DNA of 7,184 bases, taken from an uncultured Collinsella sp. Its GTDB lineage: Bacteria > Actinomycetota > Coriobacteriia > Coriobacteriales > Coriobacteriaceae. The notes beneath the pieces are model-generated. The model was given only the letters and a program-made list of their open reading frames with translations. It was not told where the DNA came from and did not search any database. The position numbers and the translations under genes are program-made. Shown one piece after another: positions 1-5,790 of the stretch (the stretch's first letter is position 1; each line of letters opens with the position of its first letter). The DNA lies in NCBI GenBank assembly GCA_900552735.1, contig USBA01000093.1, positions 1 to 7,184 on the forward strand, in the 5' to 3' direction.

Positions 1-517
1 TCGCCCCCGCGCCGTACTGCGTGGTTTCCTCGTCCTGGCCAAAGGCCAGGAGCAGCGTGCGCTCGTGCTGCCAACCGTGCGCCAGCGCATACTCAACCGC
101 CTCGAGAATGCCTGCGACCTGGTCTTTCATATCGATGGCGCCGCGACCCCAAATGTAGGTGTCGTCTACATGCCCGCTAAAGGGGGCATGCGTCCAGTCG
201 TCCTCGGTACCCGGCACCACGGGGACCACGTCCATGTGACCCATGAGCACAACGGGCTTGAGTGCGGGGTCGGAGCCGGAAAGCGTCACCAGCAACGAAT
301 GATCGATGAGCTCGACCTTACCCGCTGTAAATACGTGCGGCCAGGCCTGCTGCATATAGGCGCGCAGGTCGTCGAACGGCTGCCAGTCCACTGCCTCGGC
401 ATCCATGCTCGAAATGGTCGGAAACGACAGCACACGGCCCAGGCGCTCGCATGCGCCGGCCTTGTCCAAATCGGCAAAATCATCCTCATGCGCAAAGAAG
501 CGCCAAACCTCGGCCAT
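1..517 (-). CDS. M20 family metallopeptidase, carboxypeptidase S / PM20D1-like (partial, C-terminus off the left edge)
   Basis: Probable zinc-dependent peptidase or amidase that would hydrolyse dipeptides or N-acyl amino acids in the cytoplasm; no signal peptide is seen. Only the first 172 codons lie in the window. Visible M20 motifs: GHMDVVP at residues 93-99, with His94 and Asp96 as the first metal ligand and its partner; WGRGAIDMKD at 123-132, with Asp129 as the metal-bridging residue; and FGQDEET at 159-165, with Glu163 as the expected general base and Glu164 as a ligand. The GSDP segment at 81-84 and the AFGQDEE form resemble carboxypeptidase S and PM20D1 more than the ArgE or DapE branches; this comparison is from memory. 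The ATG at 517 has AAAGGA about 6 bases upstream. It lies 72 bases after the ATPase gene with a hairpin between them, so it may be a separate unit or receive read-through. The true substrate cannot be told from this part. Confidence 0.9.
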   Translation of the reverse strand, partial: MAEVWRFFAHEDDFADLDKAGACERLGRVLSFPTISSMDAEAVDWQPFDDLRAYMQQAWPHVFTAGKVELIDHSLLVTLSGSDPALKPVVLMGHMDVVPVVPGTEDDWTHAPFSGHVDDTYIWGRGAIDMKDQVAGILEAVEYALAHGWQHERTLLLAFGQDEETTQYGAGA

Positions 518-540
518 GACATCCTTTCGATTGTGACGAC

Positions 541-564
541 AAAGGCCGCCCCACCGGAGCGGCC
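541..564 (-). terminator. Probable intrinsic terminator after the ABC importer operon
   Basis: On the minus strand, GGCCGCTCC and GGGGCGGCC form a 9-bp stem (one U-G pair) around a 3-base loop, followed at once by TTTGTC. It lies 25 bases after the ATPase stop codon and 23 bases before the M20 start. The T-run is short, so termination may be partial. Confidence 0.6.
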
Positions 565-589
565 CTGCCACATAAGCGTTTGCGGTCGG

Positions 590-1375
590 TTATTTGTCCT
601 CGAGATAACGCGAGAGGAACTCGCGGGTGCGCTGGTGCTTGGGGTTGCCGAAGAGCTCGGCCGGCGCGGCGTCCTCGAGCACCACGCCCTTGTCCATAAA
701 GACCACGCGGTCGGACACCGTGCGGGCAAAGGCCATCTCGTGCGTGACGACGACCATGGTCATGCCGTCGGCCGCGAGCTTGCGCATGACCTCGAGCACC
801 TCGCCCACGATCTCAGGGTCGAGCGCGGAGGTCGGCTCGTCGAACAGCATGATCTGCGGATTCATGCACAGGGCGCGCGCGATGGCCACGCGCTGCTTTT
901 GGCCACCGGACAGGCGACCCACAGCGGCGTGCGCGAACTTTTCGAGCCCCACGCTCGTCAGATGCTCCATCGCGACCTTCTCGGCCTCGGCCTTGCTCAT
1001 CTTTTTGAGCGTGACGGGCGCGAGCGTGCAGTTGTCGAGCACGTCCATGTTGTTGAACAGGTTAAAGCCCTGAAACACCATGCCGATGTCCTCGCGCAGC
1101 TTGTTGATGTTACAGCGCTCGGCCGTGAGGTCCTGGCCGTGGAACCAGATATGGCCCGCGTCCGGAGTCTCGAGCAGGTTGAGGCAGCGCAGGAAAGTCG
1201 ACTTGCCCGAGCCCGAGGCGCCGATAATGGTGACGACCGCGCCGGGGTTAACGGACAGGTCGATGCCCTTGAGCACCTCGAGCGAACCGAAGCTCTTGCG
1301 CAGGCCCTCGACGCGGATGAGCGGCTCATTGGTCTGAACGGCGGCCGCGGCGCCGGTAGTGGCGGTATCTGCCAT
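590..1375 (-). CDS. Polar amino acid ABC transporter, ATP-binding protein (GlnQ/HisP family)
   Basis: ATPase subunit on the cytoplasmic face of a type I amino acid importer; it hydrolyses ATP to drive uptake through the permease encoded just upstream. The protein is 261 aa, slightly longer than the usual 240-255 because of an Ala/Thr-rich 16-residue N-terminal tail. All core motifs are intact: Walker A GASGSGKST at 52-60, Q-loop Gln102, signature LSGGQKQR at 155-162, Walker B IMLFDEP at 175-181 with catalytic Glu180, D-loop SALD at 183-186 and switch His212. The start is the ATG at 1375, preceded by GAGGAGAA at good spacing. A start 34 codons further upstream is open but would overlap the permease gene, adds residues unlike the family and has no comparable ribosome binding site. 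The gene follows the permease stop by 22 bases and is last in the operon. Family assignment is firm; the ligand is not known. Confidence 0.96.
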   Translation of the reverse strand: MADTATTGAAAAVQTNEPLIRVEGLRKSFGSLEVLKGIDLSVNPGAVVTIIGASGSGKSTFLRCLNLLETPDAGHIWFHGQDLTAERCNINKLREDIGMVFQGFNLFNNMDVLDNCTLAPVTLKKMSKAEAEKVAMEHLTSVGLEKFAHAAVGRLSGGQKQRVAIARALCMNPQIMLFDEPTSALDPEIVGEVLEVMRKLAADGMTMVVVTHEMAFARTVSDRVVFMDKGVVLEDAAPAELFGNPKHQRTREFLSRYLEDK

Positions 1376-1397
1376 GATGATTCTCCTCGTCTTGAGC

Positions 1398-2546
1398 CTA
1401 GTTGGAGCTGGGCAGCGTGGCAGGAGCCTCGGCGCCGAGCTTTTTGCCAAAGGCCTCGAGCAGGCGACTTGCCACAAGCGTCAGGATCAGGTAGACCACG
1501 AGCGCCACGCAGTAGACTTCCATCTGGCGATAGTACACGCCGGCGACGGTGGTGGTGGCGTACATGAGGTCGAACACGCCGATAACCGAGAGCACCGACG
1601 AATCCTTGATGTTGATGATGAGCTCGTTGGTGAGCGCCGGGATCGCGTTTTTAATGCCCTGGGGGAACACGACCTTGCGCATGGCCTGCCACTGCGACAG
1701 ACCCAGCGAGCGCGCCGCCTCGGCCTGGCCGGGATCGATGGACTCGATGCCGCCGCGCAGGACCTCCATCATGTAGGCGGTGGAGTTGAGCGAGATGGTG
1801 ACGAGGCCGGCGGTGAAGGTACTCCAAATCTGGTTGGCCTGAGCGGTCTCGAAGCCCATGCCACGCAAAACGGTGAAGCCCGCGTAATAGATGAGCAGAC
1901 CCTGGACCATCATGGGCGTGCCGCGCACGATGGTGGAGTAGACGGTCGCAAAGCCGCGGCCGATGCTCTTAAAGAAGCGCACCAGGTCGTTGTCCACGCG
2001 ATCGAAGGTCTGAATGCGCAGGAACACAAAAAGCAGCGCCAGGAAAAAGGCAATGACGGTGCCGAAGGTGGCAAGCGCGATGGTGATCTCGATACCGCGA
2101 ATGAAGAAGTCCCCGCTCTTGTAGGTCATGTAGACCAGGCTCGACAAAAAGTCGCTGGGGTTGGAGTCCGAGACAATACTCACCTGTACCAGGTCGATAA
2201 ACGACATGACGCAGCGGTCGATAAAGAAAACTGCCGCGATGGCGACCACGACGTAGCTGCCCAGGCGTGCGCCACGACGGCAACGCTCGGATGCGAACGG
2301 CGACTTTACGCGATAGTCGCTCCAGTGCATAAGCTTGGTGACCAACGCCGCCGCCGACACGACGAGCCAGGCCCAAAGAATCGCCCAAAGGCAATCCTGG
2401 AAGATACCGGTGGGGGCCAAGAAACTCATCGGCGTGGGGTTGCGCTGGCTAAACGCCAGGCCGAGCGCCGCGATGACGCTCGTGCCCAGGTATACATAAC
2501 GGTGGTCGGCCTTGATAAAGGAGGCCAGACGATTAATGGTTTTCAT
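1398..2546 (-). CDS. Polar amino acid ABC transporter permease (HisM/GlnP family) with extra N-terminal membrane segments
   Basis: Membrane subunit of the importer. The C-terminal part, about residues 148-365, is a normal HisM/GlnP-type permease: the first core membrane helix at about 152-176, STIVRGTPMMVQ at 204-215, and the EAA loop EAARSLGLS at 276-284 continuing to FPQG at 294-297, which docks on the ATPase. At 382 aa it is much longer than the 215-250 aa usual for the family. The additional 147 residues contain three hydrophobic stretches, at about 17-33, 47-71 and 96-117, joined by a basic loop at 79-94. Such an extension may help assembly or sensing, but its role is unknown. The ATG at 2546 has AGGGAGG 4 bases upstream and lies 9 bases after the binding-protein stop, so the genes are probably translationally linked. 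Only one permease gene is present, so a homodimer is likely. Confidence 0.95.
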   Translation of the reverse strand: MKTINRLASFIKADHRYVYLGTSVIAALGLAFSQRNPTPMSFLAPTGIFQDCLWAILWAWLVVSAAALVTKLMHWSDYRVKSPFASERCRRGARLGSYVVVAIAAVFFIDRCVMSFIDLVQVSIVSDSNPSDFLSSLVYMTYKSGDFFIRGIEITIALATFGTVIAFFLALLFVFLRIQTFDRVDNDLVRFFKSIGRGFATVYSTIVRGTPMMVQGLLIYYAGFTVLRGMGFETAQANQIWSTFTAGLVTISLNSTAYMMEVLRGGIESIDPGQAEAARSLGLSQWQAMRKVVFPQGIKNAIPALTNELIINIKDSSVLSVIGVFDLMYATTTVAGVYYRQMEVYCVALVVYLILTLVASRLLEAFGKKLGAEAPATLPSSN

Positions 2547-2555
2547 GCTGCCTCC

Positions 2556-3482
2556 CTATGCCGGCTGACGGTCGAGGCACGCGTCCCACATTTGGTCGCG
2601 CTCCTCTTGGCTAATGCCCTTGAGTGTCTTGTCGATGAGCTTAAGCAGCTTATCCGAGCCCTTGCGGCAGCCGACGTTTGCCGTGACCTCCTGCTTAAAG
2701 CCCTCGCCATCGGCAAACTGAATCGGCACGATACCCGGGTTTTGGGCCATATAGCCCTTCTCATTCTCGGTGTTGTAGGTCACGGCGTCGCAAGTGCCCT
2801 GCAGCAGATTCGAAAACACCGTGGGGACCGAGTCGACCGGGTTTTTGTGGACAACGCCCGGGATCTCGTCGATGACGGTATCGAGCATGGTGTCCTTTTG
2901 GCCGAGGACCGTGGCACCGCTAAAGTCGCTGAGCTTGGTGGCGTTTTGGTAGGGGGAACCCTCTTTTACGAACAGGCCAAAGTAGCCAATGAAGTACGGG
3001 TCGGAGAAACCGACCGACTCCTCACGCTCCGGCGTGGCGCTCATGCCGGCGATGATGAGGTCGATCTGGCCGTTGTTGAGCGAGTCAATAAGGCCCGAAA
3101 AGCTCTGCTTGACGGCGACGGGCTCGCCGCCGAGGGCCTTGCAGACGATCTTGGCGATCTGCACGTCGTAGCCATCGGCATAGGCGCCCTGCACGTTGTC
3201 GATGGGGATGGTGTACTCACTGGCTTCGGAAACCTGCCAGTTGTACGGGGCGTAGGCTGCCTCCATACCGATGCGGATCTTATCCTTGCCGATCACGGAA
3301 TCGGACAGGTCGTCGCGACCGCCGCCCGTCGTGGGCTGAACCACCTTGCGCGTGGACGGACGCTGACAGCCGGCGAGCGCGCCGGCGACGACGGAAGCGC
3401 TCGCAGCGAGAGCGCTACCCAAAAAGATGCGACGGCTGCATACCGGCTGGGTCTGCATGCCGCGCTGTTGCCGAGGTTGCAT
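2556..3482 (-). CDS. Amino acid ABC transporter substrate-binding lipoprotein (SBP_bac_3 family)
   Basis: Solute-capturing subunit, expected to be tethered to the outer face of the membrane. The 308-aa protein has a signal peptide with a basic start, SRRIFL at 16-21 (close to the Tat twin-arginine consensus), a hydrophobic stretch at about 19-37 and a lipobox LAGC with the lipidated Cys39. A short Gly/Thr/Pro linker leads to the family 3 fold from about residue 68 (KIRIGMEAAYAPYNW). Family hallmarks are GYDVQIAK at 104-111, the hinge segment SLNNGQIDLIIAGMSAT at 134-150 with Arg153 expected to hold the ligand carboxylate, and FSDPYF at 159-164. In the usual DAV..D motif that holds the amino group, the last position here is Asn236 (DAVTYN at 232-237 with the motif's end at the Asn). 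The ATG at 3482 is preceded by AGGGAAGG about 6 bases upstream, which favours it over the internal ATG at 3458. First gene of the importer operon; ligand undetermined. Confidence 0.95.
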   Translation of the reverse strand: MQPRQQRGMQTQPVCSRRIFLGSALAASASVVAGALAGCQRPSTRKVVQPTTGGGRDDLSDSVIGKDKIRIGMEAAYAPYNWQVSEASEYTIPIDNVQGAYADGYDVQIAKIVCKALGGEPVAVKQSFSGLIDSLNNGQIDLIIAGMSATPEREESVGFSDPYFIGYFGLFVKEGSPYQNATKLSDFSGATVLGQKDTMLDTVIDEIPGVVHKNPVDSVPTVFSNLLQGTCDAVTYNTENEKGYMAQNPGIVPIQFADGEGFKQEVTANVGCRKGSDKLLKLIDKTLKGISQEERDQMWDACLDRQPA

Positions 3483-3564
3483 CTGGTGCCTTCCCTATTT
3501 TGCGTTACTGACAATAAGACAGGATATACGCCCGCAACCAGCAGCGCGGCATGTGCGCGAAAAA

Positions 3565-3593
3565 TTAATAGACACACAGTGGTCGTTTAAGAA
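3565..3593 (-). promoter_or_regulatory. Possible promoter of the ABC importer operon
   Basis: On the minus strand TTCTTA (3593-3588) and TATTAA (3570-3565) are separated by 17 bases and lie about 82 bases upstream of the binding-protein start, in an AT-rich patch downstream of the epimerase terminator. Both boxes match the housekeeping consensus only in part. A weaker alternative is TTGCGG with TATTGT nearer the gene at 15-base spacing. A promoter is expected in this gap because a strong terminator precedes it; the exact boxes are a guess. Confidence 0.3.
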
Positions 3594-3614
3594 CGTCTCC
3601 AATGACTACCTACC

Positions 3615-3650
3615 AAAAAGCCTCCCTGCCGGATGTGGCAGGGAGGCTTA
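3615..3650 (-). terminator. Strong intrinsic terminator after the aldose epimerase gene
   Basis: Read on the minus strand, a perfect 13-bp stem AAGCCTCCCTGCC / GGCAGGGAGGCTT closes a 6-base loop (3631-3636) and runs into five T residues. It starts about 40 bases after the epimerase stop. The plus strand has no T-run after the stem, so it is directional. It separates the epimerase unit from the ABC importer operon. Confidence 0.92.
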
Positions 3651-3663
3651 GCGGGTGGGAAGG

Positions 3664-3688
3664 GACAAAGGGGCTGTCCCTTTGTCAC
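3664..3688. repeat. Palindromic intergenic repeat, copy 1
   Basis: Perfect inverted repeat: GACAAAGGG and CCCTTTGTC, 9-bp arms around the 5-base centre GCTGT, followed by AC. It begins 2 bases after the epimerase stop codon on that gene's strand. A second copy at 5706-5730 matches at 22 of 25 positions. Two copies in about 2 kb, both outside genes, suggest a dispersed REP-like or non-autonomous mobile repeat. Confidence 0.8.
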
Positions 3689-3690
3689 GT

Positions 3691-4584
3691 CTAGAGCAAC
3701 GTGACGCTAAAGCTACGTTTATCGGTAGCGCCGGGAGCCAAGGTAATGGTGTTGACCTTGTGCTCAAAGACGTCGTCCTCGGTGGACATGGTGGTGTGAC
3801 CGGTCCAAGGCTCGAGCGCCACAAACGGAGCGTCGTTGGCGGCAGACCACACGCCGATGTACTTAAAGCCTTCAAAGTCGATCTTGACGCCGTGGCCCGA
3901 CTTGCGGCCGCGCAGCGTGAGCGTGGAGCCCGGGGTATCGGTGAACATGATGGCGTCGTTATCGAAGCTGCGGTGCGTGATGGGCAGCACGTCCGAGTTA
4001 TCGGGGGCCTTGTAGCTACCCTCGAACGTCATAAGGCCATCGGGCGTGATGACGGGGGCCTCGTTAGTCCAAGCCTCGGTAAACGCCAGCTCGTAATCCT
4101 CGAACGCCTCGTCCTCGGCGCCGGGGGCGGGCACGTTAAATGCGGGGTGGCCGCCCACCGAGAACGGCAGGTCCACGTCGCCGGTGTTGGTGACGGCAAA
4201 GGTCTGCGTAAGGGTGGCGTCGCCGGTCAGGGCATAGGTCATGTTGAGCTTAAAGTGGAATGGGAACGCCTTGAGCGACTCGGGCGTGTCGGTGAGCTCG
4301 TAGGTAACGGACGAACTGTCCTCCGACACCTCGACGATCTTGTGCTCGACAATGCGTGCGATGCCGTGGCGCGCCATCTCGCAGGTGCCGGCGGCAGACG
4401 TCGCCGTGTTGTTGCGCAGCGATCCCACGATGGGGAACAGGATGGGCGCGTGCTTGCCCCAAAAGGCCGGGTCGCCCTGCCACAGATACTCATTGCCGTT
4501 GAGGGCAAGGCTCGTGAGCTGGGCGCCCATGGAATCGATGGCCGCGGTGAGGCCGCCGCGCTTGATGGTAGTGACGGTGGACAT
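3691..4584 (-). CDS. Aldose 1-epimerase family protein (LacX-like, COG2017)
   Basis: Predicted cytoplasmic mutarotase-type enzyme that interconverts alpha and beta anomers of a hexose or related sugar. The 297-aa protein is a normal length for the LacX-like branch and has no signal peptide. Visible motifs: AILFPIVGSLRNN-like region near 46-60, RHG at 72-74, SVGGHPAFNVP at 142-152 with His146 as the expected proton donor, and ALEPWTG at 256-262 with Glu258 as the expected base. The GGHPAFN and EPW.G forms are typical of LacX-like proteins rather than of GalM. The ATG at 4584 is preceded by GGAGG with 7 bases between and is preferred to a TTG 8 codons upstream. The gene lies 79 bases downstream of the membrane-protein gene on the same strand, with no clear terminator between them, so the two may be co-transcribed. 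It is followed by the palindromic repeat and a strong terminator. The sugar substrate is unknown. Confidence 0.93.
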   Translation of the reverse strand: MSTVTTIKRGGLTAAIDSMGAQLTSLALNGNEYLWQGDPAFWGKHAPILFPIVGSLRNNTATSAAGTCEMARHGIARIVEHKIVEVSEDSSSVTYELTDTPESLKAFPFHFKLNMTYALTGDATLTQTFAVTNTGDVDLPFSVGGHPAFNVPAPGAEDEAFEDYELAFTEAWTNEAPVITPDGLMTFEGSYKAPDNSDVLPITHRSFDNDAIMFTDTPGSTLTLRGRKSGHGVKIDFEGFKYIGVWSAANDAPFVALEPWTGHTTMSTEDDVFEHKVNTITLAPGATDKRSFSVTLL

Positions 4585-4663
4585 GCTACTTCCTCCAAAA
4601 GTAAACAACAGTGTCGAGGGTTATTGTCCCACTCTTGGCAGCAGGGCTGAGCGGCAGGCGCAG

Positions 4664-5530
4664 TTATTGAGCAATAGCATAAAGGTCAAACCCACCCTGC
4701 GGCGCGCTATCGACCGTATCGGGTGCTTGCGAATTAAAACTCACCGGGACCATGCGCTTTGAGGCGCGGTAACGCGTGCCGTCGGTGGCGACGGGCGGCT
4801 CATCGACCGTGAGCTCGTAGTCGCCGGGCTTGAGCTCGATACCGTCACCTTCGGAATTAACGTATTGGTACTCGTCGATTGCTTGTCCCCTGAGCGTGCG
4901 GCCCACGATATGGACGAGCATTTGGCTGTCGCCGCGCGCGGTATCCCACGTCGCGCCGTCCTTAACCTCGACCGACACATGCACCGAGCGCGTGCGGCTG
5001 AGCGATTGCTCGACGGACATCTCGACCTTGGCGGCGTCTTGGCGCTGCTGCTCAACATGGCCCCAGATGCTGCCGATTGCCGAGCAGGCGATAACGCCGG
5101 CCATGAAGGCAATGAGGATGGGGCCGAGCGGAGAGCGGCGACCCGCGTCTTCCTCATGAGCCAGGTCGGGGCGATGCGTTGGCGCAGGCGCCTGAGCACC
5201 CTGCGCGGGCACGTCGAGAATGCTGAAAGATGCCGTACTGCCGGGGTCGATGGTGTGGCGCGGCTGCGGGGTCTTGGTCGGCGAGATGGACATGTCGGCT
5301 GGCTCACCCAGCGTGGCCGTGGCATCGGCCTTTGCCTCGTCGGCCTCGGCCTGAGCCCAGGCCCGTTCAAAAGTCAGGGGCTCGGCGGCATCGGGGGCGG
5401 CGTCCGTCTCGACGGCATCGTTGCCGGTCTCGTCCTCGTCGCTCGACACGTCACGCGGCGACGGCTCGTCCCACTCCTCGTCCGGAGCCTCGCCCTCGCT
5501 ATACCACCATTCAAAGTTATCGATATCCAT
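4664..5530 (-). CDS. Uncharacterised single-pass membrane protein with acidic cytoplasmic tail
   Basis: I do not recognise this gene. The 288-aa product has three visible parts. Residues 1-75 are very acidic (Glu/Asp-rich with WW at 8-9 and a second acidic run at 30-33). Residues 76-133 are Pro/Ala/Thr-rich and look disordered, ending with a basic RR at 131-132. A hydrophobic segment at about 134-156 is followed by an outside domain of some 130 residues. That domain starts with a polar, possibly helical stretch (157-180) and then alternates hydrophobic and polar residues like a beta-sandwich, including LKPGDYELTV at 233-242, a pattern common in Ig-like or carboxypeptidase-regulatory-like folds. 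The basic residues before the segment favour an N-in topology. The ATG at 5530 has TAAGGGG 9 bases upstream. A sensing, anchoring or envelope role is possible, but no function can be assigned. A GGGGCGCCCC palindrome overlaps the ribosome binding site; it is probably too tight to fold on its own. Confidence 0.85.
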   Translation of the reverse strand: MDIDNFEWWYSEGEAPDEEWDEPSPRDVSSDEDETGNDAVETDAAPDAAEPLTFERAWAQAEADEAKADATATLGEPADMSISPTKTPQPRHTIDPGSTASFSILDVPAQGAQAPAPTHRPDLAHEEDAGRRSPLGPILIAFMAGVIACSAIGSIWGHVEQQRQDAAKVEMSVEQSLSRTRSVHVSVEVKDGATWDTARGDSQMLVHIVGRTLRGQAIDEYQYVNSEGDGIELKPGDYELTVDEPPVATDGTRYRASKRMVPVSFNSQAPDTVDSAPQGGFDLYAIAQ

Positions 5531-5571
5531 ACGGGGCGCCCCTTAGGCCTCGCAAATAAACACTTGCTAGC

Positions 5572-5577
5572 CTTATA
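5572..5577 (-). promoter_or_regulatory. Possible -10 box for the membrane-protein gene
   Basis: TATAAG on the minus strand matches TATAAT in five of six positions and lies 41 bases upstream of the start codon, in a sensible place for a leader of about 35 bases. No good -35 box is found 16-18 bases further upstream, where the sequence is GC-rich and includes a small GCCGG/CCGGC hairpin (5590-5605). Confidence 0.35.
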
Positions 5578-5615
5578 CCCCCAGATAGCGCCGGAGCTCG
5601 CCGGCACAGACAGGA

Positions 5616-5680
5616 AAACCGTCACAACATTCGGCGCTTTTCCTCGTTTTCGAGATTTTCGCCGAATGTTGTGACGATTT
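5616..5680. repeat. Long inverted repeat in the divergent intergenic region
   Basis: Arms at 5616-5636 and 5660-5680 pair over 21 bp with a single mismatch; the inner 16 bp are perfect (GTCACAACATTCGGCG with its complement). The 23-base centre itself contains CTCG-TTTT-CGAG (5643-5654), so the transcript or single strand could fold into a long, nearly continuous hairpin. Neither side has a convincing T-run, and the flanking genes point away from it, so a normal terminator role is unlikely. It may be a REP/MITE-like element or a paired regulator site. Confidence 0.85.
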
Positions 5681-5705
5681 GAGCGACTGGCTGGCAGCGC
5701 AATGC

Positions 5706-5730
5706 GACAAAGGGACTGCCCCTTCGTCAC
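5706..5730. repeat. Palindromic intergenic repeat, copy 2
   Basis: Second copy of the element at 3664-3688, in the same orientation on the plus strand, differing at three positions. One arm reads GACAAAGGG and the other CCCTTCGTC, so one pair of the 9-bp stem is broken. It lies 25 bases to the right of the long inverted repeat and 60 bases before the MFS start codon. Confidence 0.78.
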
Positions 5731-5742
5731 ATTCTGTTAGAG

Positions 5743-5769
5743 TTGCAGGGATTGAATCCCGCTTATTCA
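5743..5769 (+). promoter_or_regulatory. Possible promoter with operator-like palindrome for the MFS gene
   Basis: TTGCAG (5743-5748) and TATTCA (5764-5769) could be weak -35 and -10 boxes at a short spacing of 15. Between them is a perfect palindrome GGGATT-G-AATCCC (5748-5760), placed where a bound repressor would block RNA polymerase. Both boxes are poor matches, so this is only a pointer to where the promoter and operator may be. Confidence 0.25.
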
Positions 5770-5778
5770 TGCGACATT

Positions 5779-5782
5779 GGAG
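5779..5782 (+). promoter_or_regulatory. Ribosome binding site that fixes the TTG start of the MFS gene
   Basis: GGAG, in the context TTGGAG, ends 8 bases before the TTG at 5791. No other non-ATG candidate upstream in this frame (TTG 5743, TTG 5752, GTG 5782) has a comparable site, and the first in-frame ATG lies more than 100 codons into the protein. Confidence 0.65.
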
Positions 5783-5790
5783 TGACAACC

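Noticed and set aside
286..729. Minus-strand open frame of 147 codons over the M20 start and the ATPase end
   Set aside because: It is out of frame with both genes, crosses the terminator hairpin and gives a low-complexity Arg/Ser/Trp-rich product.
1376..1477. Upstream start adding 34 residues to the ATPase
   Set aside because: It overlaps the permease gene, adds residues unlike the family and has a worse ribosome binding site than the ATG at 1375.
65..3590. Very long plus-strand open frames (500 and 743 codons) opposite the ABC operon and M20 gene
   Set aside because: They lie antisense to genes with clear motifs, have compositions rich in His, Arg, Asp and Gly typical of reverse-strand reading in GC-rich DNA, and show no domains or ribosome binding sites.
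4585..4608. TTG start adding 8 residues to the epimerase
   Set aside because: GGAGG lies at proper spacing from the ATG at 4584 and inside the extra codons.
3655..4650. Plus-strand open frame of 331 codons opposite the epimerase gene
   Set aside because: It is a shadow of the epimerase, begins in the palindromic repeat and has no recognisable domain.
4865..5674. Plus-strand open frame of 269 codons opposite the membrane-protein gene
   Set aside because: Antisense, Arg/Gly/Leu-rich and without motifs; it ends inside the long inverted repeat.
5740..5775. tRNA T-arm-like sequence GGGATTGAATCCC
   Set aside because: The TTC of the T-loop is absent, and no acceptor, D or anticodon arm can be found around it, so it is treated as a simple palindrome.
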